Shown here: in pieces, positions 36,113 to 44,545 of the stretch | How the letters are laid out: each line of letters begins with the position of its first letter | Position numbering within the stretch: the stretch's first letter is position 1 | Source: Bacilliculturomica massiliensis | GTDB taxonomy: Bacteria; Bacillota; Clostridia; Peptostreptococcales; Anaerovoracaceae | NCBI RefSeq assembly: GCF_900605495.1 | Contig: NZ_LR027591.1 | Coordinates: 62,001-126,000 of the forward strand | Reading direction: 5' to 3' | Length of the DNA: 64,000 nt | Position numbers and translations under genes: made by a program | The notes under the pieces: generated by a model | What the model was told of the DNA's origin: nothing | What the model saw: the letters and a program-made list of their open reading frames with translations, nothing else | Databases searched by the model: none

Positions 36113-37405
36113 TTACCGCAGATCGATGACCCGCTTCGCCTTGCCCTCGAAGCGCTCCAGCGTCCGGGGCTCCACCAGCGTGATCTTTGAATCGATGCCG
36201 AGCACAGTGCGCAGTCTTGCCTTGATATCTCTGGTCAGCGCTTCCAGCTGAGTGTAGGAGTCCAGCACGCTGGCGTCCACCAGTTCCACCACCACCTCGA
36301 TCTTGTCCAGATATCCCTTTTTGAAGACCTTGATCTGATAGTGGGGTCCGATGCCCGGCGTATTCAGGAGCACTTCCTCGATCTGGGATGGGAACACATT
36401 GACGCCGCCCAGTACCATCATGTCGTCGCTTCTGCCCTGGATCTTGGACATGCGCACGGTGGTTCTGCCGCAGGCGCATTTTTCGTAGTGAAGGGACGTG
36501 ATGTCCTTCGTTCTGTACCGCAGAATGGGCAGGGCTTCTTTCGTCACCGTGGTGATGACCAGTTCGCCCGCTTCTCCCTCCCCCAGCACCTGACCGGTCT
36601 TAGGATCGATGATCTCCGGAATAAAGTGATCCTCGTTTATATGCATGCCGCACAGCGCCTGACATTCTCCGGATACGCCCGGTCCGATCAGCTCGCTCAT
36701 GCCGTAATTTTCCGTGGCAAAAATTCCCCAGGCGTCCTGCAGTTCCTTGCGCATGGCCTCCGTGGAGCCTTCGCCTCCAAACACGCCCCATTTCAGGGAC
36801 AGATCCTTTTTCGGGTCCATTCCCATCTCTCTGACCACCTCGGCTATATGCAGAGCATAAGACGGCGTGCTGATCAGAGCTGTGGTCCCGAAATCCTTCA
36901 TGATCATGATCTGTTTCTTCGTATTGCCGCTGGACATGGGGATAACGGAGGCGCCCACGCGCTCCAGTCCCTGCTGCAGTCCCAGCGCGCCGGTAAACAG
37001 CCCGTATCCGAAGGATATCTGCGCCACGTCTTTATATGTAACGCCGGCCATGGTCACCAGACGGCCCACGCACTCGGCCCATGTGTTCAGGTCGTTTCTC
37101 GTATATCCCACCACTGTGGGTTTCCCCGTAGTCCCGGAGGACGCGTGGAATCGGACCAGCTCGTCTTTGCCCACGGCGAACAGTCCGAAGGGATAGTTGT
37201 CGCGGAAATCCTGCTTCACCGTCATGGGCAGAAGACGGATGTCCTCCAGCGTCTTGATGTCTCCCGGCTCAACGCCTTTTTCTTTCAGCGCGCTGCGATA
37301 AAAAGGGACCTTCTCATAGACGCGCTTCACGGTATCCTGCAGCCGTTCCAGCTGGACCGCGCGCATTTGTTCTCTGTCGAGGGTCTCATTTTCACTCCAA
37401 ATCAT
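36113..37405 (-). CDS. Phenylacetate--CoA ligase family protein
   Basis: An AMP-forming acyl-CoA ligase of 430 residues that activates phenylacetate or related aryl acids, or in reverse could make ATP from aryl-CoA thioesters. The adenylation motif is FHASSGTTGKPTVVGYT (about residues 89-105), with later YGMSELIGPGVSGEC, GEAGELVITT, LRYRTKDIT and GRSDDMMVLGGVNVFPSQIEE. In amino-acid fermenters this gene accompanies indolepyruvate ferredoxin oxidoreductase (iorAB), which oxidises aromatic 2-oxo acids. iorAB is not adjacent here. The leader carries a terminator hairpin upstream (37520-37640). Confidence 0.92.
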   Translation of the reverse strand: MIWSENETLDREQMRAVQLERLQDTVKRVYEKVPFYRSALKEKGVEPGDIKTLEDIRLLPMTVKQDFRDNYPFGLFAVGKDELVRFHASSGTTGKPTVVGYTRNDLNTWAECVGRLVTMAGVTYKDVAQISFGYGLFTGALGLQQGLERVGASVIPMSSGNTKKQIMIMKDFGTTALISTPSYALHIAEVVREMGMDPKKDLSLKWGVFGGEGSTEAMRKELQDAWGIFATENYGMSELIGPGVSGECQALCGMHINEDHFIPEIIDPKTGQVLGEGEAGELVITTVTKEALPILRYRTKDITSLHYEKCACGRTTVRMSKIQGRSDDMMVLGGVNVFPSQIEEVLLNTPGIGPHYQIKVFKKGYLDKIEVVVELVDASVLDSYTQLEALTRDIKARLRTVLGIDSKITLVEPRTLERFEGKAKRVIDLR

Positions 37406-37519
37406 TCCTTCTTACCTCCTGTTACACTGCCGTTTCTGCAAAACAGCTGGGGACCCGGCCTGCTTTCTAAACGCGCTCTTCTCTGTCAGTCCGCCGGCGC
37501 CCTTCGGCCCCGACGTTTC

Positions 37520-37640
37520 TATAACAAAAAAAGCCGTACCTATAGCAAATAGAAGTACCGCCGATGTCGCCTTCAGTCCTTTTGGGGGTTCCGTATGTTT
37601 TGCTTCCTTGCTACTTAACTACTTTTTCAGAATAGCATAA
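37520..37640 (-). ncRNA. Structured leader with attenuator-like terminator upstream of the CoA ligase
   Basis: On the minus strand a TTGAAA-18-TATTCT promoter (about 37622-37651) starts a roughly 100-nt leader that ends in a hairpin (GTAC...TATAGGTAC) followed by seven T residues at about 37524-37560. TAGCAA early in the leader can pair with TTGCTA in the terminator loop region, which would allow switching. I cannot match it to a known riboswitch or T-box class. Confidence 0.5.
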
Positions 37641-37871
37641 TCACTGTTTTTTTTCAAGGATAAAATCCTGTTAAGCACTAATTTCTAAGGAATAAATACC
37701 GTTTCCACCGTGAATAAAAATAATTCACTTTTTTTACAGGACAGTCTTTCCAGATGACAGAAATGTTGCTATACTTTAGTTGTCAAAGTAGTGTCAAGTT
37801 GAGGCGTTTCTGTATCAGTCACATACATCACACAGTTTTGTGGGCGCATCACAAAGAGGAGGTCACTTAAA
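37641..37871 (+). promoter_or_regulatory. AT-rich upstream region of the aminotransferase gene
   Basis: No gene. TTCCAG-16-TATACT on the plus strand at about 37749-37776 could be the promoter. AAGAGGAGGTCACTTAAA supplies the ribosome binding site. Confidence 0.4.
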
Positions 37872-39062
37872 ATGAAATTTTCCAGCAAGGTAGAAAAATG
37901 CAGCCTTTCGCCGATCCGGAAGTTCTATCCGTACACGGTGGAAGCGAAGAAAAAAGGAAAGAAAATTTACCAGTTGAATATTGGCCAGCCGGATATCAAG
38001 ACGCCGGAAGAATATTTCAAAGCCGTTAGAGATTTTAACCTGCCCGTACTCGAATACGCTCCATCCCCGGGTATTCCCGAGATGATCAAGGCCGTTCAGG
38101 ACTACTACGCAAAACTGGGCATTCAGTATGCGGAGAACGACATCACCATCACCACAGGCGGAAGCGAAGCCCTGCTGTTCGCTCTGATGAGCATTCTGGA
38201 CGACGGCGATGAGATCATTATCCCCGAGCCCTTCTATCCCAACTACAACACCTTCGTAAAGGCCACGGGCGCCACGATCCGTCCGATCAACACCACGCCG
38301 GAAGAAGGATATCGCTTCGCAGACAGAGCGAAGATCGAACCGCTGATCAACGAGCGCACCAGAGCGATCATGTTCACCAACCCGGGCAATCCCACAGGCG
38401 TGGTCCTCACGCCGGAAGAGCTCCGACTGATGGCTGACATTGCAAAAGAGCACGATCTGTTCATCATCGGCGACGAAGTGTACAGAGAATTCGTATACGG
38501 CGGCGAGAAGCTGGCTTCCCTGGGCGAATTCGACGACATCGCGGAGAACGCCATCGTCATCGACAGCGTTTCCAAGCGTTTCAGCGCCTGCGGAGCCAGG
38601 ATCGGCGCCGTCATGACGAAGAATAAAGAGCTGCAGCAGCAGATCATGAAGTTCTGCCAGGCCAGACTGTCCGTAGCGACTCTGGACCAGGTGGCTTCCG
38701 CCGCTCTCTACAACGTCGGACCCGAGTATTTCGCCGAAGTGAGAGAAGAATATAAGAAGAGAAGAGAGACCATCTACAAGGGACTGCAGGCTATTCCGGG
38801 CGTTGTGTGCAAGGAGCCCCAGGGCGCGTTCTACGTAATGGCCAAACTGCCCGTAGACGACGCTGAGAAGTTCCTGGTATGGCTGCTCACCGAGTTTGAC
38901 GACAACGGCGAGACAGTTATGTACGCTCCCGGCGGCGGCTTCTACGCCACACCGGGCAAGGGCATCGACGAAGTCAGACTGGCTTACGTCCTGAAGCAGG
39001 AAGATCTGGCCAGAGCCATGGAACTGCTGAAGATCGCTATCGAAAAATACAACGCGAAATAA
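37872..39062 (+). CDS. Class I/II pyridoxal-phosphate aminotransferase (aspartate aminotransferase-like)
   Basis: A 396-residue fold-type I aminotransferase. Visible: LNIGQPDIKTPEEYF, ITTGGSEALLFALMSI, the Asn/Asp/Tyr cofactor contacts in MFTNPGNPTGVVLTPEE and FIIGDEVYREFVYGG, the PLP Lys in DSVSKRFSACGARIGA (about residue 237), and the C-terminal Arg in DEVRLAYV. The exact amino acid cannot be told from sequence: aspartate, alanine, aromatic or branched-chain substrates are possible. GAGGAGG precedes ATG. Divergent from the CoA ligase; a shared role in aromatic amino-acid oxidation is plausible. Confidence 0.92.
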   Translation: MKFSSKVEKCSLSPIRKFYPYTVEAKKKGKKIYQLNIGQPDIKTPEEYFKAVRDFNLPVLEYAPSPGIPEMIKAVQDYYAKLGIQYAENDITITTGGSEALLFALMSILDDGDEIIIPEPFYPNYNTFVKATGATIRPINTTPEEGYRFADRAKIEPLINERTRAIMFTNPGNPTGVVLTPEELRLMADIAKEHDLFIIGDEVYREFVYGGEKLASLGEFDDIAENAIVIDSVSKRFSACGARIGAVMTKNKELQQQIMKFCQARLSVATLDQVASAALYNVGPEYFAEVREEYKKRRETIYKGLQAIPGVVCKEPQGAFYVMAKLPVDDAEKFLVWLLTEFDDNGETVMYAPGGGFYATPGKGIDEVRLAYVLKQEDLARAMELLKIAIEKYNAK

Positions 39063-39100
39063 GATCGGGATCGGCTTATTCGATCCAATCAGATCCATAC

Positions 39101-39152
39101 AAAAAAGGAAGGGCACGGCGGATGTCATCATTTCTGCCGGGCCCTTCCTTTT
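39101..39152 (+). terminator. Terminator of the aminotransferase gene
   Basis: GGAAGGGC ... GCCCTTCC hairpin with a GGCGG/CTGCC extension, then TTTTC, 40 bp after the stop. Confidence 0.8.
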
Positions 39153-39399
39153 CATTATGGACGATGAAGTTAGTCACATCAGTTTTGATCCTGCTGCGGC
39201 AGCCCCTTCAAAACTTCTCGACCGGATCGCAGGCGCTTATCTCAATTTCTGTATTTCCTTGCTGCAATAAGATAGAATGCTGATGCAAAAGCCGTAGGTT
39301 CTGATTTCTTTATCTTCATCTTCGAAATAAAACGCATCATGTGCCCTCCTGAAGCCGATCATAAATCATCATCCATTTCTAGTGATCAAATTTATGAAG
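39153..39399. other. AT-rich stretch after the aminotransferase terminator
   Basis: No gene or repeat recognised. The base composition drops sharply here and stays AT-richer until about 42.8 kb. Confidence 0.4.
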
Positions 39400-39561
39400 T
39401 CATTTTTTCAATCTTTTTACCACCACTGAAAATAATATAAAAAACGACCCCATGATTATAAAAAACTCTCCCATCTTTGATAGAAATTCAAAATGAAAAA
39501 CAAAATGAAGCAGCAACAAAATAGCACCCATCACATAAAGTGTTTTCCATAGTATCGCCAT
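39400..39561 (-). CDS. Small membrane protein, 53 residues
   Basis: A short protein with two hydrophobic segments (LYVMGAILLLLHFVFHF and FFIIMGSFFILFSVVV) joined by a short turn and closed by a basic tail (KRLKK). ATG at 39561 has AAGGAGAA 11 bases upstream; the frame extends further but without another site. I do not recognise it. Similar two-segment peptides often accompany secreted or immunity proteins. Confidence 0.5.
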   Translation of the reverse strand: MAILWKTLYVMGAILLLLHFVFHFEFLSKMGEFFIIMGSFFILFSVVVKRLKK

Positions 39562-39632
39562 TGTTGACTGTTCTCCTTCTATTTTCAAACCTCTGATATA
39601 CACTGAATCTAACAATAATATTCATCATTTAT

Positions 39633-39664
39633 AAAAGCACCCAGTGTTCAAACCAGGCGCTTTT
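39633..39664 (-). terminator. Hairpin downstream of the secreted-protein gene
   Basis: AAAAGC-CC ... GG-GCTTTT imperfect stem-loop, T-rich on both sides. The 39665-39946 stretch beyond it holds no supported gene. Confidence 0.5.
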
Positions 39665-39946
39665 AAATCCAATGCGCAATTTATTTTGAGATGATCTATC
39701 CAGCTATATGATATAATATTTGTCCGCAGCGTTTTTGTCCGCCGTACTAAAATCCTGAGTTACGATATTAACCGTTACTGATGAGCTGTTTGGTGATATT
39801 ACCGGAAGCTACAATAAAACCGCATTTTACCGGACTTCCAGTGCGCCAGTAGCCCAAACGAGAATTCCCCCCGCCTCCCAGAAGTACCAGTGACAGGAGT
39901 TCTGACACTGGTACTATAATAATCGTAGCTTAGATGAATACTATAT

Positions 39947-40603
39947 TTAAAAGCTAACCTGAATTTTTCCAGCACTGCTAATCGTAAAATAAGCTGACAA
40001 ACCATACTTTCCGTAATTTACGCCTTGTTTCGTAATAGTAACTTGCGTAGCCATTTCTTTAGTACGTCCGCCATCAATGGTTGATATCGTTGGATAGATA
40101 GGACTGATGGTTGCAGCATAGGCTGTAGCGTTATAGGTCTTCTGATATGCTTTGTTTGCGGTAAATTGATTAAAAACATATTTGTTTCCGCCTGTTGTAA
40201 TCTCGTAGGTAACAGAAAAAACAATCCCTAAGCCATATCGGCTCTTTAATTCAGTATTTTCTGCCTCCTTAACCGCTGCCGATCTTGGATTGGAAGAGGG
40301 GTGCTCAACATCCTCTTCATCTTCTTCAAGGCTTATCGTTAGTGAGTCCTCACAACCCTGACGTAAATTTTTTTCAAACTCTTCTACTGAAACGAAATAA
40401 TCGTCCTGAAATTCCGAAATAGGCTGAAGTTTTATATAATCTAGTCCATACTCTTTGGTTACCTCTTCAACAATACGCTCGTATTTCTGATACAATTCTT
40501 GTTGTTCCAGTGTCATGGACTCTTCTCCTGCAAAAGCTGGTATTCCCATGGACAATACCATAATTATCGAAATAATTATGCTTACTAAATATTTTTTTTT
40601 CAT
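39947..40603 (-). CDS. Secreted protein of unknown function, 218 residues
   Basis: It has a Sec signal peptide: KKKYLVSIIISIIMVLSMGIPAFA, with cleavage likely after AFA (about residue 25). The next 80 residues are Glu/Asp-rich (EDEEDVEHPSSN), and the C-terminal half is rich in Thr, Tyr and Ser with beta-strand character. ATG at 40603 has GGAGGGAAAA directly before it. The protein is not recognised. It lies near a second small secreted protein and an ECF-type sigma factor gene, so it may belong to that regulon. Confidence 0.7.
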   Translation of the reverse strand: MKKKYLVSIIISIIMVLSMGIPAFAGEESMTLEQQELYQKYERIVEEVTKEYGLDYIKLQPISEFQDDYFVSVEEFEKNLRQGCEDSLTISLEEDEEDVEHPSSNPRSAAVKEAENTELKSRYGLGIVFSVTYEITTGGNKYVFNQFTANKAYQKTYNATAYAATISPIYPTISTIDGGRTKEMATQVTITKQGVNYGKYGLSAYFTISSAGKIQVSF

Positions 40604-40864
40604 TTTTCCCTCCATTACACCGCCGGCGGTACAAATATGTTATAGATAGGGGATGTTGAACCCCAAAATCTTTATATATGTCGCCTTTACAAGCACTACT
40701 GGACATTGAGAACACACACTGAACTTTACACAAACAAAATCAGATGGATTCGCTTAGATGGCAGTCTTGGCTACCTGTTCTTCTAGGGGTGATTCTTTGA
40801 AATCGTTTACCCCATTTGCCATGTTGTCAATATACACAAACGAACCTTTGTTGCCACATCGCCA

Positions 40865-41311
40865 TTAGAGGGATTTCACAGGTCCTTCCACATTGATCGT
40901 GTCCAACAGCTTCGTTCCGTTGTAGGCCTTGACAGTCGTCACATATGTATATTCGAATCCAGTCTGCATCTTATAACTTTCATCGAATTTTACGTTGATT
41001 GATGTGACTCGCTTTGAAACATCCCAGGTTTTTATCGTAGTCCATTGTCCATTCACTTTTTTCTGCAATTCTCCGACAAAAGTCACTTTTGTTACTTTGT
41101 CTGTATCAACTTTTACAACTATATAAGGATTTACCGTTTCGCCGGATACAAACAGCTTCGGCTCTACCTGGGCCACACCCGTCCACCGTGGAGATATCGA
41201 ACTATATTCTTGTTTCACCGCCGCGTCAGAACTTGCATATATCCCTGACGGTACAATAAAAAACACCATCAGGGCACATAGAATACAGCACACCCTTTTT
41301 TTCTTTTTCAT
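40865..41311 (-). CDS. Secreted protein of unknown function, 148 residues
   Basis: The N-terminus is a Sec signal peptide (KKKKRVCCILCALMVFFIVPSGIYA, cleavage likely after IYA). The mature part begins with a SPRWTG motif seen in small secreted clostridial proteins such as DUF6147, and then shows an Ig-like alternation of strands (TKVTFVGELQKKVNGQWTTIKTWDVS, FEYTYVTTVKAYNGTKLLDTI). AAAGGAGGTGAGCTGT precedes ATG. It lies 76 bp downstream of the DUF4367-like gene and could be co-transcribed with the sigma factor. Confidence 0.75.
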   Translation of the reverse strand: MKKKKRVCCILCALMVFFIVPSGIYASSDAAVKQEYSSISPRWTGVAQVEPKLFVSGETVNPYIVVKVDTDKVTKVTFVGELQKKVNGQWTTIKTWDVSKRVTSINVKFDESYKMQTGFEYTYVTTVKAYNGTKLLDTINVEGPVKSL

Positions 41312-41386
41312 ACAGCTCACCTCCTTTCATACGGTTAACGTACTCTGGAGGTGCTTCGTTACATCATTTTCTGATTGTTTTTCGAT

Positions 41387-42178
41387 TTATTTTTTTCTTA
41401 AAGGAACGTAGACAATATTTTCTCCTATTTTCACCGCGTTTTCTTTGGACTCCTGTACGAGCAGATCGTAGCAGAATCCATTCTGCTCCCATATAAGCAT
41501 GACCCGGCCTTCCTTTTCCAGACAAGCTGCCTCGCTGCGGCCTATTTGAATTTGAGTCATCTCGCTGTCCTCGCTATCGGCCATTATATGTCTCTCCTCA
41601 GAAGAGTCATATGAGAAAGAGAGGTATCCCGTCTTGTCCGACTGAAAGATAAAGTCTCTGTGCTCATCCTTTCCATCCACTTCCACCAGCTCATACCCCT
41701 CCGGCAGCCAGCCCGGAAAATACAGCTCGTCCCAGTCCTCCGGGATCATCGCCAGCACTTCCGGCGGCAAACTGCCTGATTCCACTATGTTCACGTCTAC
41801 GTACTCGCCGTGGTCCTGCAGAAGGATATCCATGAGTTTAATCCGGAAGGCGTCCACGGTGACGGTTAGAACGAATCCTCCGATCAGGACGCAGGCCAAA
41901 AGAATGACAGCAACACGGGTCAGGCTGCGGGCTCGCTGTCTTCTTCTCCCCTGACGGGCTTTTTTCGCTTCCCGCGTTTCCGCTTCGCAGGCAGCCGCGT
42001 TCAGCGCCCGCCGCAGCTCAGGGGGCAATTCCGCCTGCGCGCCCAAGATTTCAGCCTCTGCCTCCGCTTTCTTATATTCATTCAAGTTTTCTTCTGCAAT
42101 CGCACAGGCAGCCTGCCGCAGAACAAGCTCCGCCTTTTGCTGCAGTATCTCGCGCCGTTCCTGTTCAAAATCCTTCAC
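41387..42178 (-). CDS. DUF4367-like single-pass membrane protein, candidate anti-sigma factor
   Basis: 263 residues: a cytoplasmic coil (1-85) rich in Glu/Ala/Arg, one membrane segment (about 91-112: VAVILLACVLIGGFVLTVTV), then an extracellular DUF4367-like domain (PEVLAMIPEDWDELYFPGWLPEGYEL, about 150-260). The start codon overlaps the sigma factor's last 4 bases, so the two are translationally coupled. That arrangement is characteristic of an ECF sigma factor and its membrane anti-sigma factor. The classical zinc-binding anti-sigma motif is not evident. Confidence 0.8.
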   Translation of the reverse strand: MKDFEQERREILQQKAELVLRQAACAIAEENLNEYKKAEAEAEILGAQAELPPELRRALNAAACEAETREAKKARQGRRRQRARSLTRVAVILLACVLIGGFVLTVTVDAFRIKLMDILLQDHGEYVDVNIVESGSLPPEVLAMIPEDWDELYFPGWLPEGYELVEVDGKDEHRDFIFQSDKTGYLSFSYDSSEERHIMADSEDSEMTQIQIGRSEAACLEKEGRVMLIWEQNGFCYDLLVQESKENAVKIGENIVYVPLRKK

Positions 42179-42732
42179 CGCTGATCACCTCCTTCCTTTT
42201 CCCTCATTCGCTCAGCCAGCTTCTTTTTCGCCCGCAATAGCCGAACTCGCACCGTGCTTTCCTTCATATCTAAAAGGGCTCCAATCTCCCCAAAGCTCTC
42301 CTCGTTGAAATAACGATGAAAGATGATACTGCGCTCATTCTCATCCAAACACTTGAGCTCCGAAATCAACAGCTCCGTCGCTTCCGTTTTGGCTAAGATT
42401 TCATCTAACGAATCCTCATCCTCCCTATAGGATAACGTTTCTTCCTCCCAATTCGCTACAACCTGTTCCCTCTTTCTTTTCCGCAAAATATCAAAGGCCG
42501 CGTTTTTCAGCATCTGCATCAGATACGCCGCTTCCTTATCCGGTCCTGCAGTCTCCAGCTTCTTCAGGTTTAGAAACAGCTTCAAAAAGCACTCCTGCAC
42601 CGCGTCGGAAGCCAGCTGCTCATCCTTCAGGATCCGGACCGCGGCGCGATATAGCACGACGGCATGTTCCGCGACCAGCCTGTGGTATTTACTCTCTTCC
42701 TGTTTATCCGCAAAGGCCAATAACGCTATCAT
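42175..42732 (-). CDS. ECF-type sigma-70 family RNA polymerase sigma factor
   Basis: A 185-residue two-domain sigma factor. Region 2: VLYRAAVRILKDEQLASDAVQECFLKLFLNLKKL; region 4: LKCLDENERSIIFHRYFNEESFGEIGALLDMKESTVRVRLLRAKKKL. ATG at 42732 has GGAGG 9 bases before it; longer frames upstream lack a site. Followed by the overlapping membrane DUF4367 protein and two secreted proteins. The signal it senses is unknown. Confidence 0.92.
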   Translation of the reverse strand: MIALLAFADKQEESKYHRLVAEHAVVLYRAAVRILKDEQLASDAVQECFLKLFLNLKKLETAGPDKEAAYLMQMLKNAAFDILRKRKREQVVANWEEETLSYREDEDSLDEILAKTEATELLISELKCLDENERSIIFHRYFNEESFGEIGALLDMKESTVRVRLLRAKKKLAERMREKEGGDQR

Positions 42733-42909
42733 CTTAGCTTCCCTCCCCATCGCTCTTTTTCCCCTTCGGCTTACAACATCGCACACCCTGGTCAGCTAAT
42801 GGTAGCCTCAGTTTATCTTAGAACGAACGAATTGTCAAAATTTATTTTTTTTGTGAGATCAGAGGCCCTCCGGAACCCGCGGACACAGGCATAGATACTA
42901 TTTTTTCAA

Positions 42910-42951
42910 TGCCGCCAACAGCGTCTGGCAACGCGCGGCGAATTTCCGCCG
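42910..42951. repeat. 42-bp repeat, copy 1
   Basis: TGCCGCCAACAGCGTC begins a 42-bp segment ending GGCGAATTTCCGCCG that matches 48759-48800 with one visible mismatch (T/C at position 16 of the unit). A shorter version of its right end is at 48855-48874. Confidence 0.85.
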
Positions 42952-42963
42952 GATTCCTACGGG

Positions 42964-42997
42964 TAAAAACAGAGCGCGTGGACGGATCCACGCGCTC
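42964..42997 (-). terminator. Terminator of the ald1-nhaC1 operon
   Basis: GAGCGCGTGG pairs with CCACGCGCTC and on the minus strand is followed by TGTTTTT. The hairpin after nhaC2 (48885-48922) is nearly the same sequence. Confidence 0.8.
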
Positions 42998-43072
42998 CCT
43001 AAATTCAAATTTCTATGTTGGTTCTATTGCAATCTATCGTAAAGCCAAAGGCTTCACGAGATAACCATTCAT

Positions 43073-44479
43073 TTAGCTGCAGGTCATGCCTACGATCAGA
43101 AATCCGATGCAGGAGACGGCCGCCGCGGTCAGCGCGTATGGCAGCTGCGTCTTCACGTGGTCCACGTGATCCGACCCTGCAGCCAGCGAAGACAGGATCG
43201 TTGTATCGGACAGCGGGGAACAGTGGTCTCCGAAACATCCGCCGCCCATGATGGCGCCGATGGTAGCGTATACGATAGCTCCCGGCACGCCGCCGCTGAC
43301 GCTGAAGGCCAGAGGTACGCAGATGGGCGTCATGATCGCGTAGGTGCCGTAGGAGGTTCCCGTAAAGAAAGAGATGAATGCGCACAGCAGGAACGACACG
43401 CATATCAGCACGGCCGGCGTCATCCAGCTTTCCGTGACACTGATCACGTAGTTGGCCGTTCCAAGCTGTTTGCTGATGGCGTTGATGCAGTAAGCCATGG
43501 CAAGGATCAGACCGGCCTGCATGACCGACTTGATGCCCTCCACCGCCACGTCGGCCAACTCGTTGAGGGTGCCCATCTTCTGGAACAGCATGACGATAAA
43601 CATGTAGGCGATGGCCACGAAGAAGGCTTCCAGCGTCTTGGCGCTGCCCATGATCGCGTAGGTCCCCACGGTGACGGAGATGACGATGACCGCCGGCATG
43701 AAGAAATTCAAAGCGAGGCTCGTCTTCACTCCTTCCTTGGGCTTGATCTTATCCAGCTCCCCGGAAAGCAGAGGTCTGGCCGTGTCGGAATAAGGCTTTC
43801 CCTCGTCCCGGGCTCTGATCTCAGCTTTTTTCATGGGCCCGAATTCGGGGATGACGCCGAAAGCGATCAGCGCTACCATGAGGATAGAAAAAATTCCGTA
43901 GAAATTGAAAGGGACCATGCGTATGACCGCGTCGAAGGCGTGATCGTTGTCCACAAAGGTGCCGATCCCGATGAGAAGGCCCGCCATGTAAACTCCCCAG
44001 GACGAGAATGGGATCATGGTGCATACCGGAGCGGAGGTGGAGTCGCAGATGTAGGCCAGTTTCTCTCTGGATACTTTGGCTTTGTCTGTGATATTTCTCA
44101 TGACAGTACCCACATAGAGAGGTGAAAAATAATCGCTGAAGAAGATAAAGATACCCAGCAGCCAGGAGACGATCTGCGCGCCTCTGGCCTTGATGTTTTT
44201 CTTTTCGATCATCGCGCCGAAGGCGGTTATGGCTCCCGACTTTTGAAACAGCGCGATCATGATGCCGACGGAGATCTCAATGCTGATGACCCAGATAAAA
44301 TCCGCGTTTCCCAGGGCGCTCTGCATGATAGCGCTCAGGCCCAGGAAAATATTCTGGCCGGTGATGACGACGCCCACCACCACGCCGATCAGGATCGACA
44401 CCAGCGCGTTGCGTGTGACAAAGGCCAGGACCAGCGCTACAAACGCCGGCGCCAGCGATAGTATACCATAATTGTCCAT
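43073..44479 (-). CDS. NhaC-family antiporter, paralogue 1
   Basis: A 468-residue membrane protein with about 12 segments. It shares its N-terminus (MDNYGILSLAPA), the central FSDYFSPLYVGTVMRNITDKAKVSREKLAYICDSTSAPV region and the end GGGCFGDHCSPLSDTTILSSLA with the genes at 48986 and 50751, all exactly 468 residues. NhaC proteins exchange Na+ for H+ or organic acids. Here it is 66 bp downstream of an alanine dehydrogenase gene and in its sigma-54 operon, so alanine or pyruvate exchange with Na+ is a reasonable guess. GGAGGAAAGAAT precedes ATG. Confidence 0.9.
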   Translation of the reverse strand: MDNYGILSLAPAFVALVLAFVTRNALVSILIGVVVGVVITGQNIFLGLSAIMQSALGNADFIWVISIEISVGIMIALFQKSGAITAFGAMIEKKNIKARGAQIVSWLLGIFIFFSDYFSPLYVGTVMRNITDKAKVSREKLAYICDSTSAPVCTMIPFSSWGVYMAGLLIGIGTFVDNDHAFDAVIRMVPFNFYGIFSILMVALIAFGVIPEFGPMKKAEIRARDEGKPYSDTARPLLSGELDKIKPKEGVKTSLALNFFMPAVIVISVTVGTYAIMGSAKTLEAFFVAIAYMFIVMLFQKMGTLNELADVAVEGIKSVMQAGLILAMAYCINAISKQLGTANYVISVTESWMTPAVLICVSFLLCAFISFFTGTSYGTYAIMTPICVPLAFSVSGGVPGAIVYATIGAIMGGGCFGDHCSPLSDTTILSSLAAGSDHVDHVKTQLPYALTAAAVSCIGFLIVGMTCS

Positions 44480-44545
44480 ATTCTTTCCTCCATTCTGCTG
44501 CGCTCCGGCTTCCGCCGGAGCGTATGGGAAACTGCGCTGTGTTTA

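Larger units (their letters stand above)
42733..43072. other. Intergenic region with shared repeat and NhaC terminator
   Basis: No gene. It contains a 42-bp repeat (42910-42951) that recurs at 48759-48800, and the terminator of the NhaC gene (42964-42997). Confidence 0.6.

Noticed and set aside
37520-37640. Glycine riboswitch or T-box before the CoA ligase
   Set aside because: Only a short CAAAAGGACTGAAG segment resembles a glycine aptamer; the 5' GGAGAG and ACCGAAG parts are missing. The T-box GGGTGGNACC motif is not present either.
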